A stretch of DNA of 64,000 nucleotides. Origin: Anaerotignum sp. MSJ-24 (lineage in GTDB: Bacteria; Bacillota; Clostridia; Lachnospirales; Anaerotignaceae). The notes beneath the pieces are model-generated. The model did no database searches. It was not told the DNA's origin and was given only the letters and a program-made list of their open reading frames with translations. The DNA lies in contig NZ_JAHLPX010000008.1 in assembly GCF_018918145.1 (NCBI RefSeq), forward strand, positions 18,502 to 82,501, given 5' to 3'. Both the position numbers and the translations under genes were made by a program. Of this stretch, positions 35,100-43,963 are shown one piece after another. Every line of letters begins with the position of its first letter. Within the stretch, counting starts at the first letter, position 1.

Positions 35100-36974
35100 T
35101 TGAAAAAGTTTTTTCAAGGAGCGTTTCTGTACGTTGTGATATTTATTATAATCATTGCGGTTATGATATTCTCAGGTACAGGCAGTTCTTCTCAGACTGC
35201 GACAACAGGTTATACATATAACCAGCTTGTTGAGGATATTGATGAGGGAACAGTAAGAACCATTGATTTGCAGAGAAAATCAGATGTTGATAACTACGGA
35301 ACGGCAACGGTTTCGTTTAAGGACGGAACAGTGGCAAAGGTAACAATTCCTTCCGTATCAACATTTATGGACGGTCTGCACGAATCCGGTGCGGATAAAG
35401 AAATAACACTTACGGTAGTGGATATACCGAGCACAGGCATGTTCATGTCGATACTTCCGTCTATTGTGCTTATGGTTGTTGCCATAATTTTGTTTATGGT
35501 GATGTTCCAGAAGATGCAGGGCGGTGGCGGCGGAAAGATGATGTCTTTCGGCAAGAGCAATGCAAAGGTAACAATGGACGAAAAGAATAAGGTAACATTC
35601 GATAATGTTGCCGGTCTTGATGAGGAAAAATGCGAGCTTCAGGAGCTTGTTGATTTCCTTAAGGATTCCAAGAAATATGTTGAGCTTGGTGCAAGAATAC
35701 CTAAGGGAGTTCTTCTTGTAGGACCTCCGGGTACAGGTAAAACTCTTCTTGCGAAGGCAGTTGCCGGTGAAGCAGGCGTTCCCTTTTTCAGTATATCCGG
35801 TTCGGACTTCGTTGAGATGTTCGTCGGTGTCGGTGCATCAAGAGTAAGGGATTTGTTCGACCAGGCAAAGAAAAATGCACCCTGTATTGTATTTATCGAC
35901 GAGATTGACGCTGTCGGCAGACAGAGAGGTGCAGGCTTAGGCGGCGGACACGATGAAAGAGAACAGACTCTTAACCAGCTTCTCGTTGAGATGGACGGTT
36001 TCGGAATAAACGAAGGCGTTATAGTAATGGCGGCAACAAACAGAGCCGACATCCTCGATCCGGCTATATTAAGACCGGGACGTTTTGACAGACAGGTTTA
36101 TGTCGGAAGACCTGATGTTAAAGGCAGAGAGGCAATTCTTAAGGTTCATTCAAAGGGTAAGCCCTTTGCTGATGATGTTGATTTCAAGGTTGTTGCAAAA
36201 ACAACTTCGGGCTTTACCGGAGCAGACCTTGAAAACCTTCTTAATGAAGCTGCACTTCTTACGGCAAGAGCAGGCGAAAAGAAGATTACAATGGAAAAAA
36301 TACAGGCGGCTTTTGTTAAGGTCGGTATCGGTACAGAAAAGAAATCCAGAATTATATCAGAAAAAGAAAAGCTTATTACGGCTTATCATGAATCAGGCCA
36401 TGCAATTCTTTTTGAGGTTCTTGAAAAATGCGATCCCGTTCACAGCGTTTCTATAATTCCCACAGGTATGGCTGGCGGATATACAATGCCGCTTCCCGGT
36501 GAGGACAAAATGTATGTGACAAAGGGCGAAATGAGAGATGAAATAATCAGCTTCCTTGGCGGCCGTGCCGCAGAAGAGCTTGTGCTTAAAGACGTAACAA
36601 CAGGTGCAAGCAATGATATTGAAAGAGCAACATCAATGACAAGAGGCATGATTATGAAGTACGGCATGAGCGAAAAGTTCGGCCCTGTACAGTACGGCGA
36701 TGAAAGCAATGAGGTATTTATCGGCCGTGACATCGGTCATACAAGAAATTACAGTGAAAACACTGCCGATCAGATTGATGCTGAAGTTAAGGAAATTCTT
36801 AACTGGTCATATAATGAAGCTAAGAGAATACTTAAGGAAAACATAAATGTACTCCATGCTTCGGCTAAGCTCCTTATGGAAAAGGAGAAAATTACGGGAG
36901 ATGAATTCAGAGCACTTTTTAAAACCGCAAATATAAGCGAAGAAACTCTGAATGCTTCCGAAGAAACCCTGTAA
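35100..36974 (+). CDS. ftsH: ATP-dependent zinc metalloprotease FtsH
   Basis: 624 residues. Two N-terminal membrane helices (about 7-25 and 120-140) flank an external domain, followed by a Gly-rich hinge (GGGGGK), the AAA domain with Walker A GPPGTGKT, Walker [10 protein letters not shown] and the SRH arginines (RPGRFDRQ). The M41 peptidase has zinc motif HESGH. It degrades misfolded membrane and regulatory proteins. The start is TTG at 35100, with GGGAGG ten bases earlier; no better start exists. It follows hpt after a terminator and its own promoter. Confidence 0.96.
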   Translation: MKKFFQGAFLYVVIFIIIIAVMIFSGTGSSSQTATTGYTYNQLVEDIDEGTVRTIDLQRKSDVDNYGTATVSFKDGTVAKVTIPSVSTFMDGLHESGADKEITLTVVDIPSTGMFMSILPSIVLMVVAIILFMVMFQKMQGGGGGKMMSFGKSNAKVTMDEKNKVTFDNVAGLDEEKCELQELVDFLKDSKKYVELGARIPKGVLLVGPPGTGKTLLAKAVAGEAGVPFFSISGSDFVEMFVGVGASRVRDLFDQAKKNAPCIVFIDEIDAVGRQRGAGLGGGHDEREQTLNQLLVEMDGFGINEGVIVMAATNRADILDPAILRPGRFDRQVYVGRPDVKGREAILKVHSKGKPFADDVDFKVVAKTTSGFTGADLENLLNEAALLTARAGEKKITMEKIQAAFVKVGIGTEKKSRIISEKEKLITAYHESGHAILFEVLEKCDPVHSVSIIPTGMAGGYTMPLPGEDKMYVTKGEMRDEIISFLGGRAAEELVLKDVTTGASNDIERATSMTRGMIMKYGMSEKFGPVQYGDESNEVFIGRDIGHTRNYSENTADQIDAEVKEILNWSYNEAKRILKENINVLHASAKLLMEKEKITGDEFRALFKTANISEETLNASEETL

Positions 36975-37017
36975 CCCATTTAATATTCAAATATAAAGAA
37001 GAGGGAGATGTTTTTAA

Positions 37018-37401
37018 ATGGATTTTGGTATCAAAGAAGGATTAAAGAACACAAAAGAGTATGTTGTAACACCGGCAGACACAGCCGATGCAGTAGGCAA
37101 CAAAGGTATTAACGTACTTTCTTCACCTACAATGATCTTATGGATCGAGCAGACTTGCCTTGAGGCTGTTAAACCCTTACTTCCCGAAGGATATGAAACT
37201 GTTGGTACAGTATTCAACTTCCTTCACCTTGCTGCAACACCTGTTGGACAGAAGGTAAGAGTAGAGGCTGAGCTTACAGAAGTTGTTAAAGGCAAAATCC
37301 TTACATTCGATGTTAAAGTATTCGATGAAAAGGGCAAAATCTGCAAGGGTACACACGGCAGAGCTGTTGTAAACAAAGAGCAGTTCTTCGGAAACCTTTA
37401 A
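37018..37401 (+). CDS. FlK-like hotdog-fold thioesterase
   Basis: 127-residue hotdog protein. The pattern LSSPTMILWIEQTCLEAVKPLLPEGYETVGTVFNFLHLAATPVG matches FlK-type thioesterases, with the Thr, Glu and His of the catalytic triad (PTM, IEQ, FLHLA) apparently present. In Streptomyces FlK cleaves fluoroacetyl-CoA; clostridial relatives have unknown acyl-CoA substrates. Codon use is strongly optimised, suggesting high expression. GAGGGAGA precedes the ATG and ftsH ends 43 bases upstream, so it may be cotranscribed with ftsH, an unusual partner. Confidence 0.8.
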   Translation: MDFGIKEGLKNTKEYVVTPADTADAVGNKGINVLSSPTMILWIEQTCLEAVKPLLPEGYETVGTVFNFLHLAATPVGQKVRVEAELTEVVKGKILTFDVKVFDEKGKICKGTHGRAVVNKEQFFGNL

Positions 37402-37433
37402 TTTTTACTCGGTAATTTAAAAATGTACCAAGG

Positions 37434-37466
37434 CCGGCACATCCTTAATATTTATGGACGTGCCGG
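37434..37466 (+). terminator. weak terminator or attenuator before argF
   Basis: Stem ccggcac/gtgccgg, extendable past one mismatch with atcc/gga; the tail TTTAAG is T-poor. It may be only partial termination. Confidence 0.5.
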
Positions 37467-37516
37467 TTTAAGTTAGTTAATAAGCAGCCCTTTGGCTTTT
37501 ATAAGGAGGAATAAAA

Positions 37517-38461
37517 ATGGGTGTTAATTTAAAAGGAAGAAGCTTTCTCACACTTAAGGATTACAGCGCAGAGGAAATAGAATATCTCGTTGACCTTGCT
37601 ATTGATTTAAAGGATAAAAAGAAAAAAGGTATTTTTGAAAAGCATCTTAAGAATAAGAACGTAGCTCTTATTTTTGAAAAGCCTTCAACAAGAACAAGAT
37701 GTTCTTTCACAGTCGGCTGTATTGATGAAGGTGCTCATCCCGAATATCTCGGAAAGAACGACATTCAGCTCGGACACAAGGAAACAGTTGAGGACACAGC
37801 AAGAGTGCTCGGCAGAATGTTCGACGGTATCGAATTCAGAGGCTTCTCACAGGAGGTTGTTGAGAAGCTTGCAAAATACAGCGGTGTACCTGTATGGAAC
37901 GGCCTTACAGACGAGGACCACCCTACACAGGTTCTTGCCGATTTCATGACAATAAAAGAAAAATTCGGACATCTGAAGGGAATTAAGTTTGTATTCATCG
38001 GCGACGGCAGAAATAACATGGCAAATGCCCTTATGATCGGTTGCAGCAAAATGGGAATGCACTTCGTTATTGCAGCACCTAAGTCACTCTGGCCCGATGA
38101 AAAGCTTGTTGAGCTTTGCAAAGGCTATGCTAAGGAAAGCGGAGCAACAATCGAAATCAATGACGATCCCAAAGCAGCAGTTAAAGATGCAGACATCATC
38201 TACACAGATGTTTGGGTATCAATGGGTGAGGAAGATAAGTCAGCGGAAAGAGTTGCACTTCTTAAGCCTTATCAGGTTAATAAAGAGCTTTTTGATGCAA
38301 CAGGAAAGGACAGCACAATATTTATGCACTGCCTCCCTGCTGTAAGAGATTACGAAGTAACAAACGAAATCATCGAAGGCGATAGATCAGTTGTATTTGA
38401 CGAAGCAGAAAACAGAATGCACACAATCAAAGCAGTTATGGTTGCAACATTAGGCGACTAA
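37517..38461 (+). CDS. argF: ornithine carbamoyltransferase
   Basis: 314 residues, normal OTC length. The carbamoyl-phosphate motif STRTRCSF (about 58-65), the HPTQ motif, the ornithine loop ([12 protein letters not shown]) and HCLP near the C-terminus are all present. It makes citrulline from ornithine and carbamoyl phosphate, or runs in reverse in arginine fermentation. Codon bias is high. AAGGAGGA precedes the ATG. No other arg genes are nearby, so biosynthetic versus catabolic role cannot be decided (argF versus arcB). Confidence 0.93.
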   Translation: MGVNLKGRSFLTLKDYSAEEIEYLVDLAIDLKDKKKKGIFEKHLKNKNVALIFEKPSTRTRCSFTVGCIDEGAHPEYLGKNDIQLGHKETVEDTARVLGRMFDGIEFRGFSQEVVEKLAKYSGVPVWNGLTDEDHPTQVLADFMTIKEKFGHLKGIKFVFIGDGRNNMANALMIGCSKMGMHFVIAAPKSLWPDEKLVELCKGYAKESGATIEINDDPKAAVKDADIIYTDVWVSMGEEDKSAERVALLKPYQVNKELFDATGKDSTIFMHCLPAVRDYEVTNEIIEGDRSVVFDEAENRMHTIKAVMVATLGD

Positions 38462-38489
38462 CCTAAATTAATTAAGTTTTACAGTTTAC

Positions 38490-38524
38490 ACAGAGAGAAT
38501 AAAGATATTATTCTCTCTGTTTTA
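38490..38524 (+). terminator. intrinsic terminator of argF
   Basis: Perfect 13-bp stem acagagagaataa/ttattctctctgt with a 5-base loop and a short T-run. Confidence 0.85.
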
Positions 38525-38538
38525 AAGAGGTGATTTTT

Positions 38539-38904
38539 TTGGAAAAGACGGTAATCGCCGGAGCATCAAGGGAAAAGCAGAAATATTTTTTCGAGCCGAA
38601 ATTCAATGTTTTACCGGACACAATAAAGGACGAAATAAGAAATATATGTATAATAATGGCTGAAAGGCTCGGCTGTACATTTCTTATGAGCTTTGAAGAG
38701 GACGGCAATATTTTATTTGAAATAATAAAAAACGAAGGCGATTTTGACTTTGATGACATCGGAGCGGAGCTTGAAATCAAAAGTTTAAAATCGGAGAAGA
38801 AAGAATTGCTTAAATCACTTAAGCTGTGGTATGTTATAAATATGACCGAAGAAGGAAATAAATTAAAGGAAGAGCTGTTGAGGGGAGAAAACGGCTCTAA
38901 CTGA
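38539..38904 (+). CDS. small acidic cytoplasmic protein of unknown function
   Basis: About 121 residues from TTG at 38539, supported by AGAGGTGA six bases upstream; a GTG nine bases earlier overlaps that site. There is no signal or membrane helix. The pattern (FEPKFNVLPDTIKDEIRNI, then a strand-rich centre with FEEDGNILFE and an acidic FDFDDIGAELE) resembles small Lachnospiraceae hypotheticals. I cannot name the family with confidence. It lies 32 bases before coaX, so it is probably in the same operon. Confidence 0.6.
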   Translation: MEKTVIAGASREKQKYFFEPKFNVLPDTIKDEIRNICIIMAERLGCTFLMSFEEDGNILFEIIKNEGDFDFDDIGAELEIKSLKSEKKELLKSLKLWYVINMTEEGNKLKEELLRGENGSN

Positions 38905-38936
38905 TATTTTGCAATTCAAAGAGGAGGACTGTATTT

Positions 38937-39740
38937 ATGCTGTTGGTAATTGATGTAGGAAATACAAATATTGTGCTTGGCGTATATAAAGGTAAAAAGC
39001 TTATGGCAAGCTGGAGAATGACAACTTCAAATAACCAGACAGCAGACGAAATAGGTATCTTTATACACTCGTTATTTGATTATTCCAAGGTTTCGGCAGA
39101 TGAGCTTGAGGCGATAATCATTTCCTCGGTTGTTCCGAATATCATGTATTCGCTTATACATGGACTTATCAAATATTTCCATATACAGCCTATGATTGTC
39201 GGTGCAGGAATGAAAACAGGTGTAAATCTTCTTATGGACAATCCTAAGGAAATGGGTGCGGACAGAATTGTTAAGCTTGTTGCGGCATACGAGATATACG
39301 GCGGCCCGGCTATGGTAATTGATTACAGTACAGCAACAACCTTTGATGTTATAAATGAAAAAGGAGTGTTTGTTACCGGAGTTACCGCTCCCGGTATACA
39401 GGTTTGTGCCGACGCGCTTATCGAAAGTACGGCACAGCTTCCTACGGTTGAAATCAAAAAACCGAAATCAATAGTAGTTAAAAACACAATAGGCAGTCTT
39501 CAGGCCGGCATTGTTTATGGACATATAGGTGAGACAAAATATATAATAGAGCAGGTCAAAAAAGAGCTTGATATGCCTGATATGAAGGTTATAGCAACAG
39601 GAGGACTCGCTAAAATAATGGAGAGTAACGAAAAGCTTTTTGATACGATAGATCCGCTTCTTACTCTCAAGGGACTTAGAATATTATACGAAAAAAATAA
39701 AAAACAAAGGCGGACGCAAAGTGCAAATAGGAAGTCTTAA
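38937..39740 (+). CDS. coaX: type III pantothenate kinase
   Basis: 267 residues with ASKHA-family motifs: the phosphate loop DVGNTNIVLG (6-15), GADRIV near 105, the DYSTATTFDV motif near 130 and the C-terminal ATGGLA. It starts CoA synthesis; type III enzymes are not inhibited by CoA. GAGGAGG precedes the ATG. In Bacillus coaX also follows ftsH; here four genes separate nothing functionally obvious between them. It overlaps dusB by 20 bases. Confidence 0.95.
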   Translation: MLLVIDVGNTNIVLGVYKGKKLMASWRMTTSNNQTADEIGIFIHSLFDYSKVSADELEAIIISSVVPNIMYSLIHGLIKYFHIQPMIVGAGMKTGVNLLMDNPKEMGADRIVKLVAAYEIYGGPAMVIDYSTATTFDVINEKGVFVTGVTAPGIQVCADALIESTAQLPTVEIKKPKSIVVKNTIGSLQAGIVYGHIGETKYIIEQVKKELDMPDMKVIATGGLAKIMESNEKLFDTIDPLLTLKGLRILYEKNKKQRRTQSANRKS

Positions 39741-40677
39741 ACTTGAAAATAATGTGTTCCTTGCACCTATGGCAGGAATAACGGACAGGCCGTTCAGAAC
39801 GCTGTGCCATGAAATGGGAAGTGGTCTTGTGTATTCCGAAATGGTCAGTGCAAAGGGAATTTACTATAATAATGAAAATACTAAACAGCTTCTCGATATT
39901 GGAGAGGAGGAAATGCCGGCGGCATTGCAGCTTTTCGGTTCAGAGCCGGAAATAATGGGCGCTATGGGCAAAAAGATAGAAGGCATTAATGCCGGAATTA
40001 TTGACATAAACATGGGCTGTCCTGTTCCGAAGGTTGTTAAGAATGGCGAAGGCAGTGCTCTTATGAAAACACCAGAGCTGGCCGGAAGAATTATAAAGGC
40101 ACTTGTGGAAATGCAGAAAAAGCCTGTTACCATAAAAATACGAAAGGGCTTTGACGATACCTGTATAAATGCCGTTGAAATGGCACAGATAGCTGAAGAA
40201 AACGGAGCCTCGGCAGTCGCTGTCCACGGAAGAACGAGAGAGCAGTATTACAGCGGAAAGGCCGACTGGGATATTATAAAGAAGGTCAAAAAAGCTGTAT
40301 CCATTCCGGTTATAGGCAACGGAGATATATTTAAACCTCAGGATGCCGCAGATATGCTTGAATATACCGGCTGTGATGCGGTAATGATAGCAAGAGGTGC
40401 ACAAGGAAATCCTTGGATATTCAAAAGAACCATAGCTTATCTTGAAAATGGTATTCTGCTTGACGAGCCGACGCCGCAGGAAAAGGTGAGCATGGCATTA
40501 AGACACGCAAGAATGCTTATAGATTATAAGGGCGAGTTTGTCGGAGTACGCCAGATGCGTGCACATATGGCCTGGTACATAAAGGGTGTGCAAGGTGCAT
40601 CTGTTATAAGAGATAAAATAAATCATTGCGAAAGCTATGAGGAAATGGCAGAGTTGCTTGAGCATGTAAAATTTTAA
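39721..40677 (+). CDS. dusB: tRNA-dihydrouridine synthase
   Basis: 318-residue FMN enzyme of the Dus family. FLAPMAGITDRPFR at the start, NMGCPVPKV with the catalytic Cys of the family, the HGRTREQYYSGKADW motif and GNGDIF are all in place. The start is GTG at 39721, within the end of coaX, with AAAGGCGG upstream. It reduces uridine in tRNA D-loops. The DusB-type call rests on operon position and length. It ends the operon at a terminator. Confidence 0.93.
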   Translation: MQIGSLKLENNVFLAPMAGITDRPFRTLCHEMGSGLVYSEMVSAKGIYYNNENTKQLLDIGEEEMPAALQLFGSEPEIMGAMGKKIEGINAGIIDINMGCPVPKVVKNGEGSALMKTPELAGRIIKALVEMQKKPVTIKIRKGFDDTCINAVEMAQIAEENGASAVAVHGRTREQYYSGKADWDIIKKVKKAVSIPVIGNGDIFKPQDAADMLEYTGCDAVMIARGAQGNPWIFKRTIAYLENGILLDEPTPQEKVSMALRHARMLIDYKGEFVGVRQMRAHMAWYIKGVQGASVIRDKINHCESYEEMAELLEHVKF

Positions 40678-40688
40678 AATTTATTTTG

Positions 40689-40716
40689 CCGTCGGATTAA
40701 TCCGGCGGTATTTTTG
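40689..40716 (+). terminator. intrinsic terminator of dusB
   Basis: Stem ccgtcgga/tccggcgg with TTAA loop, then TATTTTTG. Confidence 0.85.
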
Positions 40717-40725
40717 TGCAAAAAA

Positions 40726-40747
40726 GGCGGACAGAAATCTGTCCGCC
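40726..40747. terminator. terminator for ppdK (minus strand)
   Basis: 9-bp stem ggcggacag/ctgtccgcc, loop of four, with TTTTTT on the minus strand. Confidence 0.88.
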
Positions 40748-40759
40748 GATATTAAAACA

Positions 40760-43390
40760 TTATTTTCTTGGATAATTAATCTGTGCCTGTGCAGCGGCAA
40801 GTCTTGCAATGGGAACTCTGAAGGGTGAGCATGATACATAATCAAGACCGATCATATGGCAGAATTCTACCGATGAAGGATCTCCGCCGTGCTCTCCGCA
40901 GATTCCGAGATGAAGGTCGGGACGAGTTGAGCGGCCTTTGTTTACCGCAATCTTCATAAGCTCGCCAACGCCGTCACGGTCAATTTTGGCAGTAGGATCA
41001 ACCTCGAATATAAGGTTGGCTGTGTAATCTGCGATAATCTGTCCGGCATCATCTCTTGAAAGACCGTATGTCATCTGTGTAAGGTCGTTTGTGCCGAATG
41101 AGAAGAATTCAGCCTGTTCTGCTATTTTATCAGCTATCATACACGCTCTCGGTATCTCTATCATTGTTCCGACAAGATATTTAAGCTCGGCATTCTTTTC
41201 TGCCATAACCTTCTGAACTGTTTCATCAACAATATTTTTTACAAACTTGAATTCCTTGTCAATGCTTACAAGAGGTATCATAATTTCGGGAACGATATGT
41301 ATTCCGAGCTCGTTGTTTACCTCAATAGCTGCTTCGGCGATTGCTCTTGCCTGCATTCTTGCAATTTCGGGATATGTAACGGCAAGTCGGCAGCCTCTGT
41401 GGCCCATCATAGGGTTAAGCTCATGAAGGCCCTTTGCCTTTATTTTGAGCTCTTCAACTGTCTTGCCCATTTCCTTTGCAAGCACCTCAAATTCCTCATC
41501 TGTGTTGGGAAGGAATTCGTGAAGAGGTGGATCAAGAAGACGGATTGTTACCGGTCTTTCGCCCATAGCCTTGTAAATACCGATAAAGTCTTCCTTCTGA
41601 TAAGGCATTATTCCGGCAAGTGCTTCTTCTCTTTCTTCCGTTGTGTCGGAAAGAATCATCTTACGGAACTTCGTTATTCTCTGTCCTTCAAAGAACATAT
41701 GCTCAGTTCTTGTAAGGCCGATACCCTGTGCACCGAAGCTTATGGCAACCTCTGCATCATGAGGTGTATCTGCGTTTGTTCTTACCTTAAGAACTCTCTT
41801 TTCATCTGCCCATGCCATGAATTTGGCAAATGTTCCGGAAATTTCGGGCTCAACGGTAGGAATATCTTCTCCGTAAACTTCACCTGTTGAACCGTCAAGG
41901 CTTATGTAATCGCCTTCTTTAAAAGTCTTTCCGCCAAGTGTAAATGTTTTTGATTCTTCATTCATTTTTATTGCTTCGCAGCCGGAAACGCAGCAGCGTC
42001 CCATGCCTCTTGCAACAACGGCAGCATGGCTTGTCATACCGCCTCTTACAGTAAGTATACCTTCTGCAACAGCCATACCTTCAATATCTTCCGGTGATGT
42101 TTCAAGTCTTACAAGAATAACTCTTTCGCCTGCATCAGCGGCAGCCTTTGCATCCTCGGCAGTGAAATAAACCTTTCCTGCACCTGCACCGGGTGAAGCC
42201 GGAAGACCTTTTCCGAGTGCTTTGGCAGCCTTAAGTGCCTTAGGATCGAATGCCGGATGAAGAAGCTGGTCAAGCTGTTTAGGCTCAACTCTGAGAAGTG
42301 CCTCGTCAACGGTGAGAAGTCCTTCGTCAACCATGTCAACGGCTATTCTGAGAGCGGCATTGGCAGTTCTCTTTCCGTTTCTTGTCTGTAAGAAATAGAG
42401 CTTTCCGTTTTCAATGGTGAACTCCATGTCCTGCATATCCTTGTAATGCTGTTCAAGCTTTGTTGCAATGTCCATAAACTGAACGTATACTTCGGGCATA
42501 TCCTGTTCGAGTGTAGCGATTGCTTTAGGTGTTCTTACGCCTGCAACAACGTCCTCGCCCTGTGCATTAATAAGGTATTCGCCGAAAATCATCTTTTCGC
42601 CTGTTGCCGCATTTCTTGTAAAGGCAACACCTGTGCCTGATGTTTCGCCCATGTTTCCGAATACCATCATCTGTACGTTTACGGCTGTGCCCCAGCTGTA
42701 AGGTATGTCGTTCATTCTTCTGTAAGTAAAGGCACGGGGATTATCCCATGAACGGAATACCGCCTTAACTGCTTCGAAGAGCTGAACCTTTGTATCCTGA
42801 GGAAAATCAACGCCCTGATCCTCAAGATATATTTTTTTGAAAATTTCTACTACTTCTTTAAGATTTTCGGTAGTAAGGTCTGTATCGTATTTGGCTCCGA
42901 CCTTTTCTTTGTACTCATCAAGCTTTCTTTCAAACTTTGACTTTGATACGCCTATTACGACGTCCGCAAACATCATAATAAATCTTCTGTAAGAGTCATA
43001 TGCAAATCTCGGATTGTTCGTTTTCTTTGCAAGACCTTCAACAGAATCGTCATTAAGACCGAGGTTCAGAACCGTATCCATCATGCCGGGCATAGATGCT
43101 CTTGCACCCGAACGCACCGATACAAGCAGAGGATTCTCAATATCGCCAAGTTTCTTTCCCGCAATTTCCTCAAGTTTAACAAGTGCGGCTTCAATCTGAG
43201 AAATCATTTCATCAGAAAGCTTTTTGCCGTTTTCATTGTACTCTGTGCATGCTTCAGTGGTAACAGTAAAGCCCTGAGGTATTGGAAGTCCCATAACAGT
43301 CATTTCCGCAAGGTTGGCACCTTTACCGCCTAAAAGGTTTCTCATTGACGCATTACCTTCACTGAACATGTAAACATACTTCTTGTTCAT
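40760..43390 (-). CDS. ppdK: pyruvate, phosphate dikinase
   Basis: 876 residues from the ATG at 43390, which has GGGAGGA upstream; the 21-residue longer reading lacks a site. Domains: ATP-grasp nucleotide-binding domain with LGGKGANLAEM, the central phosphohistidine domain with GGMTSHAAVVARGMG, and the C-terminal PEP/pyruvate domain ending with GEHGGDPSSVEF. It interconverts pyruvate, ATP and Pi with PEP, AMP and PPi, used in anaerobes for PPi-linked glycolysis or gluconeogenesis. It is monocistronic and convergent with dusB. No PPDK regulatory-protein gene is adjacent. Confidence 0.96.
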   Translation of the reverse strand: MNKKYVYMFSEGNASMRNLLGGKGANLAEMTVMGLPIPQGFTVTTEACTEYNENGKKLSDEMISQIEAALVKLEEIAGKKLGDIENPLLVSVRSGARASMPGMMDTVLNLGLNDDSVEGLAKKTNNPRFAYDSYRRFIMMFADVVIGVSKSKFERKLDEYKEKVGAKYDTDLTTENLKEVVEIFKKIYLEDQGVDFPQDTKVQLFEAVKAVFRSWDNPRAFTYRRMNDIPYSWGTAVNVQMMVFGNMGETSGTGVAFTRNAATGEKMIFGEYLINAQGEDVVAGVRTPKAIATLEQDMPEVYVQFMDIATKLEQHYKDMQDMEFTIENGKLYFLQTRNGKRTANAALRIAVDMVDEGLLTVDEALLRVEPKQLDQLLHPAFDPKALKAAKALGKGLPASPGAGAGKVYFTAEDAKAAADAGERVILVRLETSPEDIEGMAVAEGILTVRGGMTSHAAVVARGMGRCCVSGCEAIKMNEESKTFTLGGKTFKEGDYISLDGSTGEVYGEDIPTVEPEISGTFAKFMAWADEKRVLKVRTNADTPHDAEVAISFGAQGIGLTRTEHMFFEGQRITKFRKMILSDTTEEREEALAGIMPYQKEDFIGIYKAMGERPVTIRLLDPPLHEFLPNTDEEFEVLAKEMGKTVEELKIKAKGLHELNPMMGHRGCRLAVTYPEIARMQARAIAEAAIEVNNELGIHIVPEIMIPLVSIDKEFKFVKNIVDETVQKVMAEKNAELKYLVGTMIEIPRACMIADKIAEQAEFFSFGTNDLTQMTYGLSRDDAGQIIADYTANLIFEVDPTAKIDRDGVGELMKIAVNKGRSTRPDLHLGICGEHGGDPSSVEFCHMIGLDYVSCSPFRVPIARLAAAQAQINYPRK

Positions 43391-43669
43391 AACATCTTCC
43401 TCCCAGTTTATTAACTTTGATACAGCCGTATTAAATTTTCCTATTGATAACACAAATAGGTTATAAAAACCATTATATGTTACTAATTTTACTATAACAC
43501 TTTTTTTAAATTATAACAAGACTGTGATTTCATACAAATTTAATGATTTAAAGTGTAAAAACGATAAATTTCTTAGACATGTATTTACTTTCAGCCGTTT
43601 ATGCCGGATTCATATAAAGCTTTTTATTTTGGATATTTTTTAAAATATACTATATATACTGCATTTCTA

Positions 43670-43698
43670 TTGACATAGGTAATTTTCAAAGATAAAAT
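43670..43698 (+). promoter_or_regulatory. sigma-A promoter of the rhodanese-fragment unit
   Basis: TTGACA, 17-base spacer, TAAAAT. The upstream stretch 43391-43669 between this and ppdK is AT-rich and must hold the ppdK promoter; I see no gene or other element in it. Confidence 0.65.
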
Positions 43699-43739
43699 AC
43701 ATATTAAACAAATAGGATAGATATGTAATAAATCTGTAT

Positions 43740-43767
43740 GCAGTCACAATGCCGACTGCTATTTTTT
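43740..43767 (+). terminator. terminator-like hairpin in the leader of a truncated gene
   Basis: gcagtc/gactgc stem with an eight-base loop followed by TATTTTTT, lying between the promoter and the start codon at 43804. In this position it could act as an attenuator; no known riboswitch consensus was recognised. Confidence 0.5.
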
Positions 43768-43803
43768 AGGCAATAAATTTATAAGAAGCAAGGTGAAAAC
43801 TAT

Positions 43804-43911
43804 ATGTCGGAAATTACGTTAGACGAATTGAAAAAATTGAATGCAAACGATTATGAATTGATAGATATACGTGACAGTACAGCCTATGAATACGGAAGAA
43901 CGAATAAATAA
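43804..43911 (+). pseudogene. truncated rhodanese-domain gene
   Basis: 35-codon frame with AAGGTG eight bases before its ATG. The product (MSEITLDELKKLNANDY, then ELIDIRDSTAYEYG) is the N-terminal third of a rhodanese domain, breaking off after EYG, just where GHI and the catalytic-Cys half should follow, and ending in RTNK and stop. Promoter, leader, start and downstream terminator are intact, so only the body is missing; a deletion is likely. It could still make a peptide. Confidence 0.65.
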
Positions 43912-43912
43912 T

Positions 43913-43958
43913 AAGACTGTTTTAAAGTTTGCGTTTTGTGCAAAGCTAAAACAGTCTT
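43913..43958. terminator. bidirectional intrinsic terminator
   Basis: 12-bp stem aagactgtttta/taaaacagtctt with a 22-base loop, T-rich on both sides; between the rhodanese fragment and the sensor kinase end. Confidence 0.85.
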
Positions 43959-43963
43959 TTGTT

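Noticed and set aside
43700..43803. Known riboswitch in the rhodanese leader
   Set aside because: No match to fluoride, purine, SAM, cobalamin, TPP or T-box consensus elements could be recognised; only a simple terminator-like hairpin is visible.
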